64,000 nt of DNA from Flaviaesturariibacter aridisoli (GTDB lineage: Bacteria; Bacteroidota; Bacteroidia; Chitinophagales; Chitinophagaceae), in the NCBI RefSeq assembly GCF_004343705.1, contig NZ_SKFH01000015.1:24987-88986 (forward strand). The letters are read 5' to 3'. Position numbers and translations under genes: made by a program. Every line of letters begins with the position of its first letter. Position 1 is the first letter of the stretch. Positions 17,341-27,102 of the stretch are shown piece by piece. Below the pieces are notes generated by a model. That model saw only the letters and a program-made list of their open reading frames with translations. It searched no databases and had not been told where the DNA came from.

Positions 17341-18459
17341 ATGAAGTATTATCTCATCGCCGGTGAAGCCTCGGGCGACCTGCACGGCAGCAACCTGGCT
17401 AAAGAGCTGCGCCGTCAGGACGAAAACGCCGACCTCCGCGGTTGGGGTGGCGACCTCATGGAATCGGCAGGCGTCACCCTGGTGAAGCACTACCGCGACC
17501 TCGCCTTCATGGGCTTTGTTGAAGTACTGATGAATCTCCGCACCATCCTGCGCAACCTCGCCTTCTGTAAAGAAGACATACTTCGCCACCGCCCCGACGT
17601 GCTGGTGCTGATCGACTACCCGGGCTTCAACCTGCGCGTGGCCGAATGGGCGAAGACGCAGGGCATCCGGGTGGTGTATTACATCTCGCCGCAGGTATGG
17701 GCCTGGAAGGAAAGCCGCGTCAAAAAGATCCGCGCCACCGTCGACAAGATGCTGGTGATCCTGCCGTTCGAGCAGGACTGGTACCGAACGCGCTGGGACT
17801 ATGGCGTAGAGTTCGTAGGTCACCCACTGATGCAGGTCGTCAACGAGTTCCTGGCCGAACACCGTCCCGAAGCCGAATACCTGAAACCCGTGATCGCGCT
17901 GTTGCCCGGCAGCCGCAAGCAGGAAGTGGCGGTGAAGCTGCCGGTAATGCTCGAAGCCGCGCGCGCATTTCCCGACTACCAGTTCGTGGTGGCCAAAGCC
18001 GCATCGCTCGAGGAAGCTTTTTACCAGGAAATCCTGAAAGAGCACCCCGGCGTGTTGTCGGTGCGCAACGACACCTACGCCCTGCTGGCGGAAGCGACGG
18101 CGGCCCTCGTGACCTCGGGAACGGCCACGCTCGAAACGGCCCTCTTCGGTGTGCCGCAGGTGGTCTGCTACAAAGGATCCAACATCTCCTACCAGATCGC
18201 CAAGCGGCTGGTGAAGATCAAATATATCTCCCTCGTCAACCTGATTATGGACCGGCCGGTTGTTACCGAGCTGATCCAGGGCGAATGTAACCCCACCGCC
18301 ATCGAGCGCGAGCTGCGCCTGCTGCTCTTCGACGAGCAAAAGAAAGCACAGGTAAAGAACGACTATTACGAGCTGAAGCAACTGTTGCAGCAAGGCGGCA
18401 ACGCATCCGAAAAGGCAGCAGCAGCCGTTATTGCAACCGCGAAGCCGCAATCAGCATGA
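17341..18459 (+). CDS. lpxB: Lipid-A-disaccharide synthase
   Basis: A 372-residue GT19 enzyme that joins UDP-diacylglucosamine and lipid X to form lipid A disaccharide on the inner face of the inner membrane. The N-terminus MKYYLIAGEASGDLHGSNLA is the family hallmark. Further signatures are DLAFMGFVEVL, VLIDYPGFNLRVA, YYISPQVWAWKESRVKKI, LPFEQDWY, FVGHPLMQ, LLPGSRKQEV and TSGTATLETALF, with YQIAKRLVKIKYISLVNLIM near the C terminus. Length is normal. It shows that the organism makes lipid A and so has an LPS-type outer membrane. It lies downstream of surE. Confidence 0.97.
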   Translation: MKYYLIAGEASGDLHGSNLAKELRRQDENADLRGWGGDLMESAGVTLVKHYRDLAFMGFVEVLMNLRTILRNLAFCKEDILRHRPDVLVLIDYPGFNLRVAEWAKTQGIRVVYYISPQVWAWKESRVKKIRATVDKMLVILPFEQDWYRTRWDYGVEFVGHPLMQVVNEFLAEHRPEAEYLKPVIALLPGSRKQEVAVKLPVMLEAARAFPDYQFVVAKAASLEEAFYQEILKEHPGVLSVRNDTYALLAEATAALVTSGTATLETALFGVPQVVCYKGSNISYQIAKRLVKIKYISLVNLIMDRPVVTELIQGECNPTAIERELRLLLFDEQKKAQVKNDYYELKQLLQQGGNASEKAAAAVIATAKPQSA

Positions 18460-18487
18460 GAGAAAGAACGAGATTCGATATAATTTT

Positions 18488-18532
18488 TATGATTAACGCT
18501 GATAGACTATAGCGTGCGTCAGCAAAATCATA
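18488..18532. other. Nested inverted repeat (possible RNA hairpin)
   Basis: TATGATT (18488-18494) pairs with AATCATA (18526-18532), and inside it GCTGA (18498-18502) pairs with TCAGC (18519-18523) around a 16-nt loop. It lies between lpxB and the convergent small gene and may serve as a terminator-like structure for either. No T-tract follows. Confidence 0.3.
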
Positions 18533-18596
18533 GTGTATCTTAATAGGGCTGCGTATCCCGCTTGCGGTTCCGAAGCCCCGGGACTGCGTCAGTTCT

Positions 18597-18764
18597 TTAA
18601 TGCCGCAGGCTCAATTTGATCACCAGGATCACCAGCGCCAGCAGGAACAGCAGGATGCTGATACGGTTGATGCCGTGCATGTAACGCACAAAGGAAGTTT
18701 TGGGCCGGTTGGGATCGGGTTTGCGGAGATACAGGTACTCGGCCAGCTGACGTAATACGCCCAT
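18597..18764 (-). CDS. 55-residue single-helix membrane protein (DUF6728-like)
   Basis: A small gene: ATG at 18764, TAA at 18597-18599. The protein begins MGVLRQLAEYLYLRKPDPNR, continues RPKTSFVRYMHGINR and ends in one hydrophobic helix, ISILLFLLALVILVIKL. The pattern of a short cytosolic head with KPDP, then MHGINRISI and one transmembrane helix, is one I recognise from small conserved Bacteroidota proteins (DUF6728-like). It is convergent with lpxB. Function is unknown; being under 60 residues it is easily missed by gene callers. Confidence 0.7.
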   Translation of the reverse strand: MGVLRQLAEYLYLRKPDPNRPKTSFVRYMHGINRISILLFLLALVILVIKLSLRH

Positions 18765-18829
18765 AACGATTCGGTTGAAAGATGCGGTAAAGTTCCCCCT
18801 TTAAACAGGCAATTGCGAAAAAAGTTTCG

Positions 18830-18979
18830 CTACAGCAGCAAGCGGTAGCCTTTGTCGCCCGGCTTTTGAAGCTGTTCGGTGAGCAACTCGTCCGGCAAGC
18901 GCCGGCTGTCATAGCGCAGGTGCGCCGCCGCCGCATAGCCGTCGAGGTCGGGGAATAGGGAAGCCCGGTGCAGGCTCAT
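18830..18979 (-). pseudogene. Possible 3' remnant of an FRG-domain gene
   Basis: A 49-codon open frame starting at an ATG at 18977-18979 and closed by TAG. It begins MSLHRASLFPDLDGYAAA; RASLFPDLDGYA is the characteristic C-terminal end of FRG-domain proteins. An in-frame TAG lies only 2 codons upstream, so the bulk of the domain is absent. I infer a gene remnant. The perfect palindrome CCGTA-TTCC-TACGG lies 77 bp upstream at 19056. Confidence 0.4.
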
Positions 18980-19055
18980 CCGCTATGAACCGAGGGAAAG
19001 CCTGGTTTCCGGGCCTGTTTCCTGGAGTTCCATATCCTCCACCCTGTCCTGCCGA

Positions 19056-19069
19056 CCGTATTCCTACGG
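19056..19069. repeat. Palindrome CCGTA-TTCC-TACGG
   Basis: A perfect-arm copy, flanked by A and T so the palindrome extends to 16 bp (19055-19070). It abuts the 3' end of the MocR gene, whose last stop-codon base is 19070. It is the only exact copy outside a coding sequence. Confidence 0.7.
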
Positions 19070-20509
19070 TCAGAGTTCCTGCTTCGCAAGTCGGCCCAGC
19101 GTTTTGAGCACGCCTTCCAGCTTTTCATTCCATACATGCCCATAGCTAAGGCGCATGCAATGTTGGTACTGGTCCTGCAGCGTAAACATCCGCCCTGGCG
19201 CGATCGAGATCTTTTGCTTCAGCGCCGACTCGTAGAGCGACGATACGTGTATGCGCTTATCGAGCTCAATCCAGAGCACGAAGCCACCCTGGGGCCGGCT
19301 GACGCGGGTGCCTTCGGGAAAGTACTCGCTGACGGCGCGGATAAATTGGAAGGAATTCGCCTGCAGCGTCTGGCGCAGCCGACGCAGGTGGGTTTCATAG
19401 CGGCCGTTCTCGAGGAAGTTGGCGATCACTTCCTGCGTAATGGTGTTGGAGGAAACGGAATGAAACATCTTCAGCTTGATGATCTTTTCCTTGTAGCGGC
19501 CCGGCGCCACCCAGCCCACGCGGTAGCCCGGCGCCAGCGTCTTCGACACCGATCCGCACCAGAGCACGTTGCCGCTTTCGTCGTAGGTCTTGCAGCTCTT
19601 CGGACGCGAGGCGCCAAAGTACACTTCGCCATACAAGTCGTCTTCAATGAGGGGCACGCCGTAGTGATCGAGCAGTTGCACGACCTCTTTTTTGTGTGCA
19701 TCGGGCATGCAGGAACCGAGCGGGTTGTTGAAGTTCGACACCAGCAGGCAAACCTGTATTTTCCCGGTCTTCACCACCGCGGTGAGCGCCTCGATGTCGA
19801 TTCCGGTCTGTGGGTGCGTGGGCAGCTCCAGCACCTTCAGCCCGAGGGAACGGGCCAGCTGGAGGATGCCGAAATACACCGGACTTTCCACCGCGATCGT
19901 ATCACCCGCCTTGGCTACGGCCATCAGTGAAAACGATAGTGCGTTCATGCAGCCCGCGGTGGTAACGATATCTTCTTCGCTGAGGCGTCCCTGCCAGGTG
20001 ATGGCCCAGCGCGCCACCTGGCGGCGCAGCTTCCGGTTGCCTTGCACTTCTTCGTATTCGGTGCCCGAACCGGGCAGGTCGCGCAGGGCCTGCACGATGG
20101 CCTTGTTAAGCCGTGGAATGGGCAGCAGGTCGGCCGCCGGCACGCCGAGCGAGAGCAGGGTGCCCTGCCGCGAGCCGATGTAATTGTACACCTTTCGGAT
20201 GATTTCGTCGGGCTCGTTGGATTCCGTCCACAGCGGGGGTTTGCTGGTATCGGGCACAGGGGCGATGCGCTGGTGCCAGTAGCTTACGTAGTACCCCGAC
20301 TGCGGCCGCGATTCGATGAGGGCTTTCTTTTCCAGCTCCAGGTAAGCTTGCAGCACGGTACTCATCGAGATGCCCTGCTCGCGGCAGAGCGTGCGCACGG
20401 AGGGCAGGCGGTCGCCGGCCTTGAGCACGCCGTTGTGGATCTGCTGCTCGATGGTGCGGGCAAGCTGTTGGTAAACGAAACCCGTGCGCGGAGTCTTGAC
20501 AAGTGCCAT
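19070..20509 (-). CDS. MocR/PdxR-type regulator (GntR HTH + aminotransferase-like domain)
   Basis: A 479-residue regulator. Residues 1-75 form a GntR winged helix (YQQLARTIEQQIHNGVLKAGDRLPSVRTLC). Residues about 110-479 have a fold type I PLP-dependent aminotransferase domain with the PLP lysine K323 in SVSKTLAPGYRVGW and VSNFNNPLGSCMP and PLIEDDLYGEVYF before it. It is divergent from ilvE, with 209 bp between starts, so ilvE is a likely target; MocR proteins typically control a divergent PLP or amino-acid metabolism gene through direct repeats. Candidate direct repeats are at 20620 and 20650. Confidence 0.9.
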   Translation of the reverse strand: MALVKTPRTGFVYQQLARTIEQQIHNGVLKAGDRLPSVRTLCREQGISMSTVLQAYLELEKKALIESRPQSGYYVSYWHQRIAPVPDTSKPPLWTESNEPDEIIRKVYNYIGSRQGTLLSLGVPAADLLPIPRLNKAIVQALRDLPGSGTEYEEVQGNRKLRRQVARWAITWQGRLSEEDIVTTAGCMNALSFSLMAVAKAGDTIAVESPVYFGILQLARSLGLKVLELPTHPQTGIDIEALTAVVKTGKIQVCLLVSNFNNPLGSCMPDAHKKEVVQLLDHYGVPLIEDDLYGEVYFGASRPKSCKTYDESGNVLWCGSVSKTLAPGYRVGWVAPGRYKEKIIKLKMFHSVSSNTITQEVIANFLENGRYETHLRRLRQTLQANSFQFIRAVSEYFPEGTRVSRPQGGFVLWIELDKRIHVSSLYESALKQKISIAPGRMFTLQDQYQHCMRLSYGHVWNEKLEGVLKTLGRLAKQEL

Positions 20510-20619
20510 AGCCTGGGATTTACGTGCGGCTTTCCCGGGAGAAAGAACGCAGATTTATTATGAATGGTTACGATCAACGGGAAATCCGACATCCAAATCC
20601 GGGATCTGAGATTTCCAAA

Positions 20620-20660
20620 CTGTTCTGGTCAAAATTACTCCGTTTGTATCTGTACCGGTC
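20620..20660. promoter_or_regulatory. Candidate MocR direct repeats upstream of ilvE
   Basis: CTGTTCTGGTC at 20620-20630 and CTGTACCGGTC at 20650-20660 match at 9 of 11 positions, 30 bp apart on the same DNA face. MocR regulators usually bind direct repeats in the divergent intergenic region. This is inference from layout. Confidence 0.4.
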
Positions 20661-20718
20661 GACTTTTTCTTTCCACTTTTGGGATGTAATCCGGGTTGGA
20701 TTGCTTAAAATATTCGTT

Positions 20719-21750
20719 ATGAACACACCCAGCACTGCGGCCCCGGCAAAGTTGGCCTTCGGCACTACTGTAGCGGACCACATGCTCTCGGCAACCTTCG
20801 ACCGGGGCACCTGGAGCCCCTGGCAGGTGGAAGGTTTTCACCCGCTCAGCATCTCTCCCACCGCTATGGTCTTCCACTACGGACAAAGCATCTTTGAAGG
20901 CATGAAAGCCTTCCGCATGGCCGACGGCCGCGTGTCGATCTTCCGGGTCAAAAAGCACTGGCAGCGCTTCTGTGCATCGGCCGACCGGATGTGTATGCCG
21001 CACGTTCCCGAGGAGCTGTTTACCGAAGGATTGAAAGCGCTTGTGGCCCGCGACGCGGCCTGGGTGCCGGACGCGCCCGAAGGCTCGCTGTACCTGCGTC
21101 CCTTCCTTTTTGCTACGGAAGAGCGCTTCGGCGTAGGCGTGTCGGAACAATACCAGTTCCTGGCGTTCAGTGGCCCGGTGCGGAGCCTCTACGAAAACCC
21201 GCTGCGCGTGAAGGTCGAAGACCGCTACATCCGCGCGGCTCCCGGCGGCGTAGGCTATGCAAAGTGCGCCGGCAACTACGGCGGTGCGCTCTACGCGACG
21301 CAACTCGCGAAAGCAGCCGGCTACGACCAGGTACTGTGGACCGACGGCACGCCCGACCTGAACATCGAGGAGTCGGGCACGATGAATGTGGCCTTTGTGA
21401 TCAACGGCACGCTGGTCACTCCGCCTCTTTCCGATACCATTCTCGATGGCGTTACGCGCGACTCATTCCTGGCCATTGCCCGCGATTGGGGCGTTCCGGT
21501 AGAAGAGCGCAGGTTGTCGGCATGGGAACTGGTGGATGCACAGGAACGGGGACAGCTGCAGGAAGCTTTCGGCTTTGGTACCGCGGCCGTGGTGGCACCG
21601 ATCTCGGTCATCGCCGTGAAAGAAAAAGAGCTCCGGTTGCCTCCACTCTCCGAAAACGCCTTCTGCCTGCGCGCAAAGCGCTACTTGGGCGATATGCGCC
21701 GCGGACTGGCGCCCGACCGCTACGGTTGGAATACGATCGTGGACGTATAG
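20719..21750 (+). CDS. ilvE: Branched-chain amino acid aminotransferase
   Basis: A 343-residue fold type IV PLP aminotransferase that transfers amino groups between glutamate and the 2-keto acids of Leu, Ile and Val. Family motifs: FHYGQSIFEGMKAFR, the PLP lysine K182 in GGVGYAKCAGNYGG, VLWTDG..NIEESGTMNV, and EAFGFGTAAVVAPI. The start at 20719 (MNTPSTAAPAKLAF) was chosen because the 65 codons upstream in frame have no homology and cover the regulatory region. It is divergent from the MocR gene and ends at a strong terminator. Confidence 0.94.
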   Translation: MNTPSTAAPAKLAFGTTVADHMLSATFDRGTWSPWQVEGFHPLSISPTAMVFHYGQSIFEGMKAFRMADGRVSIFRVKKHWQRFCASADRMCMPHVPEELFTEGLKALVARDAAWVPDAPEGSLYLRPFLFATEERFGVGVSEQYQFLAFSGPVRSLYENPLRVKVEDRYIRAAPGGVGYAKCAGNYGGALYATQLAKAAGYDQVLWTDGTPDLNIEESGTMNVAFVINGTLVTPPLSDTILDGVTRDSFLAIARDWGVPVEERRLSAWELVDAQERGQLQEAFGFGTAAVVAPISVIAVKEKELRLPPLSENAFCLRAKRYLGDMRRGLAPDRYGWNTIVDV

Positions 21751-21765
21751 ATCTCCCGGTTTAGA

Positions 21766-21799
21766 AAAAAGCCCCCGGCGCTGATGCCGGGGGCTTTTT
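21766..21799. terminator. Bidirectional intrinsic terminator
   Basis: AAAAA-GCCCCCGGC-GCTGAT-GCCGGGGGC-TTTTT: a perfect 9-bp GC stem (21771-21779 with 21786-21794) with A and T tracts on both sides. It lies between convergent ilvE (+) and the small membrane protein gene (-), and can end transcription from both. Confidence 0.9.
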
Positions 21800-21816
21800 G
21801 TTGCGAGAATACGGTC

Positions 21817-22032
21817 CTAGTGCAGGATCTGATCCGCGGCCGCTTCGGTGTTCGCGTCGCGCAGCGGGCGCAGGTAGGTGAGCGCTACCATCAGCAGGCC
21901 GAAAACGAGAAATACGCCGCCACACGCCTTGTTGATGCCTGCGCCTTCGGAAAATCCGTAGATCAGCAGCAAGATGCCGGACACCGTAAAGAAGGCGCCG
22001 ATCACAAATCGGAGGTCGAATAGTCTTTCCAT
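21817..22032 (-). CDS. Small two-helix membrane protein
   Basis: 71 residues with two hydrophobic helices: FVIGAFFTVSGILLLIYGF and GGVFLVFGLLMVALTYL. It starts 3 bp after the sodium symporter stop and is the last gene of the galactan operon. Its close coupling to the symporter suggests an accessory subunit or co-regulated small protein; small proteins of this type often follow SSS-family symporters in Bacteroidota. No known domain is recognised. Confidence 0.7.
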   Translation of the reverse strand: MERLFDLRFVIGAFFTVSGILLLIYGFSEGAGINKACGGVFLVFGLLMVALTYLRPLRDANTEAAADQILH

Positions 22033-22035
22033 GGC

Positions 22036-23694
<1,659 letters not shown>

Positions 23695-23710
23695 GTGATG
23701 GGTTAAAGCG

Positions 23711-26700
23711 TTAGTGTTTGAAATGTTTTTGGCGGATGCGGTCGTAGAAATACAGGTACGGGGTAGGCTTTCCTTCTTTGTCGAACACCGATTCCCAGGT
23801 ATTGAGCGGCTCCCAGATGAAAGTGCCGCGCCCGCGGTCACCCTCCACCCCGAAGGTGATATCGGCCACTTCTTGTTTCAGCTGCGAGTATTCCACCACA
23901 ACAACGTCGCGGTTGTAGCGGCGTGCGAGGTCATTCAGGTTGTAGCGCAGGTCGGCGAGGGTGCCGTGCCATTTGGGGTAGTACGACAGACCGAGGACAT
24001 CCGCCTGCACGCCGCGCTCCAGCATGTTCTGGATGAACCACACCGACTCGTCGTTCTGCCCGCCGAGCGCTATGTGCAGCATCAGAAGACATTGGGGAGC
24101 TATTTCGCGCACGGCGCGGTTGCCGGCGTTGATGAGCGCTGCCAGGCTGTCGAGGTGCTGCACGCTCCCTTCGGGCCATACCATCCCGTGGTTGATCTCG
24201 TTGCCGCATTGCACCATGTCGGGCAAGGTACCCTGCGCTTTCAGCGCCAGCAGGGCGCGTTTCGTAAAGGCATACACGGAGTCGCGCAGCTGCGGGAAAG
24301 GGAGTCCCGTCCAGGCTGCGGGCTTGTATTGCTTGCCGGGGTCGGCCCAGTAGTCGCTGTAGTGAAAGTCGAGCAGGAAGCGGAGTCCGGCGGCCTTGAT
24401 GCGCTTCGCCATGGCGAGGCTGTGCGCCAGGTCGCAGAAGCCTTTGCGGGGCGAGTAGCCGCTGTCGCGCGCGGGGTCGTTGAAGAGCCGGAGGCGGATG
24501 TAGTTGATGCCGTGGTCTTTCAGGATCGCAATCGCATCGCGTTCGGCCAAGTGCCCGTTCACGCTGTCGCGGAAACGGATGCCGCGGGCTTCCAGCTCGG
24601 GCAGGAAGGAAATGTCGGCGCCGAGCATGCGCCCCGGCGCTCGACGCGGCTGGTATGCCGAAGGATCCGCGTTGCCGCCGCCCTGAACCGGCACCGTGTG
24701 TATATCGGTGGCACCGTCCCAAAGTCCTTCGCCGCGGGCAACGAACGAAACGAAGGAAGGCGTGGTTCCCGACTGCACGATCACCTGCGCCTTGCCATTA
24801 AACAGGTGACGCTGTGCCGCGGTGTCGTTGTATTTGTCCTGCTCGTGGCTGCTCGGATCGCCGTTCCCGACCCCAATGATCCGCGCATCGCCTTTCACCG
24901 AAAAGCGGACCAGCTGTTGCGCATCGGGCACCTCGCGACCCTGGCGGTCCACCACCGAAATATTGATCACCGTAGCGTCGCGGCCGTCGGCAAGCATCGT
25001 CGTCTTGTAGGGCGTGACGACCACTTCAACCGGAGCGCCGGTGGTTTCCACCTGCGCGGTGAGCTTGCGTCCCTGTTTGTATGCAATGGCTTCGAGCCGC
25101 CCCGGCTCGAAGGCAAACTGCCACTGCAGGTGCCGGTCGCGCGGCATATCTTTCTTACCAAGGCTTCTTCCGTTGAGGAACAATTCGACGTTGTCGGCGT
25201 TCGTATTCACCCATACGTCGATCGGCTGCCCTTCTCTTCCCTTCCAGTTCCAGTGCGGGGAAATGTGGAGCACGTCCTTGTCGGTCCACCAGCTTTGATA
25301 ATAGGAATAGATGTTCTTCGGAAAGCCGCAGACGTCCATCACGCCAAAGTGCGAAGACACATTGGGCCACTGGTAGGGTGTGGGCTCGCCGCGGTAATCG
25401 AAGCCGGTCCAGATAAAGCCCCCTGCCCAATAGCGGTTGGCGGCTGCCAGCGTCCACCAGGCTTCGGCCGTGGAGGCCCACCAGGGAGCGGTGATGTCCT
25501 GGTCGGGCACGTAGGCACGGATCGTGTCTTTCACATAAACACCGCGCGTGGTAACGGTGCTGCCCATCTCGGTACCGATGATCGCCTGCTGGGGATGATC
25601 GCGGTGGTAATCGGCCACACCGGCATGGCGGTAATTGAATCCGCGCACCGGGATGACTTCGTTTACCCCGGAAAACACGTTGGCCACATCGGCCGCGTAG
25701 GTACTGGTGCGGGTGGGATCGAGTTGCTGTTGCAGGGCCAGCAGGCTTTGTGCAATGCGGCGTCCGGAGGCCTGCGTCTGGATCCAGCCTTCCTCGTTGC
25801 CGATCGACCATAGAAATACGGAGGGATGATTGCGGTCTCTTCTAATCAGGCGCGTGAACTGGTCCACGTATTCGGGCGAGGAATTGAGCAGGCGCTGCTC
25901 GTCGAGCACCAGCATACCAAGGGAGTCGCAGGCATCGAGCAGCTCGGGCGTCGGCGCGCCGTGGCTCGTGCGGTAGGCGTTGGCCCCCATGTCTTTCAGC
26001 AGCCGCACGCGGTAATACTGCAGGTAGTCGGGAAGGGCCGCGCCTACACCGGCATGGTCGCCGTGGTTGTTCGTGCCCTTGATCAGGAGATGGCGCCCAT
26101 TGAGATAAAAGCCGGTGGCACCATCGAAGCGGAGGGTGCGGAACCCGGTACGGGTGACGAAAGAATCCACCACGCGGCCGGCACTGCGCACGATTGTCAG
26201 CAGGCGGTATAAATACGGATCGTCCACATCCCAGAGGTGTACGCCGGGAACGCGCATCGTTTGTTTGCGGCTGCCGCTGCCCCGCGCCGGCAGGTTAACA
26301 GCAGCGCCCTTCGCGGTGGCGACGCGCTTACCGGAGCGGTCGAACAGGTAATAGTCCAACGTAACGGAAGCGTTCTGGAAGCCGTCGTTGCGAAGCTCCG
26401 TCTCCATGGTGAGCACCGCGTTCTTTCCGGCGACCACGCTGTGCACAAACGAGCCGCCCTGCGGCACATGCAGGTTGTTGTATCGGTTCAGCCACACGTG
26501 CCGGTAGATGCCGGCGCCCTCGTAAAACCAGCCTTCGTATTGCGTGGCGTCCACGCGCAGCACGATGAGATTGTCCTTGTTGTAGTTCAGGTAATCGGTG
26601 ACGTCGTAGTTCACCCCAATATACCCGCTCTCATTCCGGCCGAGGTAAAAGCCGTTGATCCACACCTGCGCGTTGCGGAAGATGCCGTCGAACTGCAGCT

Positions 26701-27091
26701 CGAAACGGGCACCCGAGTCTTTGCGGGCTACGGTGAAGCGCTTGCGGTACCAGCCGATACTGGTCTCGGGGAAGAGGCCACCCACGGGCTTGTAGCCGTG
26801 CGATTGTACGTCGAAGTTGGCCGTGCTGTCGAAGGGAAGCTCCACGGCCCAGTCGTGCGGCAGGTTCAGCTTCCGCCAGCCACTGTCGTTGAATTTGGCG
26901 TCAAGCGCGGTGCCGGTGGTGCGGCCCGATTTCGAAAAGATGGCTTCGAGGCCGAAACCGAAATCCTTCGCGGGATCGGCTGCATGGCCGAAGTGAAAGC
27001 GCCAGTCGTTGTCGAGCAATTCGTGGCTCCTTTGTGCCGCCGATCCCAGATACAGAAGGATCAGGATGAGGGACGAAAATATTTTCCGCAT
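23711..27091 (-). CDS. GH2 beta-galactosidase fused to GH53 endo-beta-1,4-galactanase
   Basis: A 1126-residue secreted protein; signal peptide MRKIFSSLILILLYLGSAAQ. Residues about 20-800 form a GH2 beta-galactosidase with sugar-binding jelly roll (PHDWAVELPFD, IGWYRKRFTV), TIM barrel with acid/base E433 (WSIGNEEG) and nucleophile E508 (IIGTEMGS), and DUF4982/Ig-like tail domains. Residues about 820-1126 form a complete GH53 domain: GADISFLPELEARG, DFHYSDYWADPGKQ, acid/base E965 (QCGNEINHG) and nucleophile E1067 (VVVEYSQ). One polypeptide thus has both endo-galactanase and exo-galactosidase parts. It lies 11 bp after the GH5-like gene and 16 bp before the symporter. Start and both active sites are intact. 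Confidence 0.92.
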   Translation of the reverse strand: MRKIFSSLILILLYLGSAAQRSHELLDNDWRFHFGHAADPAKDFGFGLEAIFSKSGRTTGTALDAKFNDSGWRKLNLPHDWAVELPFDSTANFDVQSHGYKPVGGLFPETSIGWYRKRFTVARKDSGARFELQFDGIFRNAQVWINGFYLGRNESGYIGVNYDVTDYLNYNKDNLIVLRVDATQYEGWFYEGAGIYRHVWLNRYNNLHVPQGGSFVHSVVAGKNAVLTMETELRNDGFQNASVTLDYYLFDRSGKRVATAKGAAVNLPARGSGSRKQTMRVPGVHLWDVDDPYLYRLLTIVRSAGRVVDSFVTRTGFRTLRFDGATGFYLNGRHLLIKGTNNHGDHAGVGAALPDYLQYYRVRLLKDMGANAYRTSHGAPTPELLDACDSLGMLVLDEQRLLNSSPEYVDQFTRLIRRDRNHPSVFLWSIGNEEGWIQTQASGRRIAQSLLALQQQLDPTRTSTYAADVANVFSGVNEVIPVRGFNYRHAGVADYHRDHPQQAIIGTEMGSTVTTRGVYVKDTIRAYVPDQDITAPWWASTAEAWWTLAAANRYWAGGFIWTGFDYRGEPTPYQWPNVSSHFGVMDVCGFPKNIYSYYQSWWTDKDVLHISPHWNWKGREGQPIDVWVNTNADNVELFLNGRSLGKKDMPRDRHLQWQFAFEPGRLEAIAYKQGRKLTAQVETTGAPVEVVVTPYKTTMLADGRDATVINISVVDRQGREVPDAQQLVRFSVKGDARIIGVGNGDPSSHEQDKYNDTAAQRHLFNGKAQVIVQSGTTPSFVSFVARGEGLWDGATDIHTVPVQGGGNADPSAYQPRRAPGRMLGADISFLPELEARGIRFRDSVNGHLAERDAIAILKDHGINYIRLRLFNDPARDSGYSPRKGFCDLAHSLAMAKRIKAAGLRFLLDFHYSDYWADPGKQYKPAAWTGLPFPQLRDSVYAFTKRALLALKAQGTLPDMVQCGNEINHGMVWPEGSVQHLDSLAALINAGNRAVREIAPQCLLMLHIALGGQNDESVWFIQNMLERGVQADVLGLSYYPKWHGTLADLRYNLNDLARRYNRDVVVVEYSQLKQEVADITFGVEGDRGRGTFIWEPLNTWESVFDKEGKPTPYLYFYDRIRQKHFKH

Positions 27092-27102
27092 ATGGATATG
27101 TT

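Noticed and set aside
18589..18936. 115-codon minus-strand frame
   Set aside because: Low-quality Arg/Cys/Ala-rich translation in a different frame from the better-supported 55-residue gene and FRG-like remnant in the same place.
20524..20718. N-terminal extension of ilvE
   Set aside because: No homology and it covers the region with the MocR direct repeats; MNTPSTAAPAK is a normal IlvE start.
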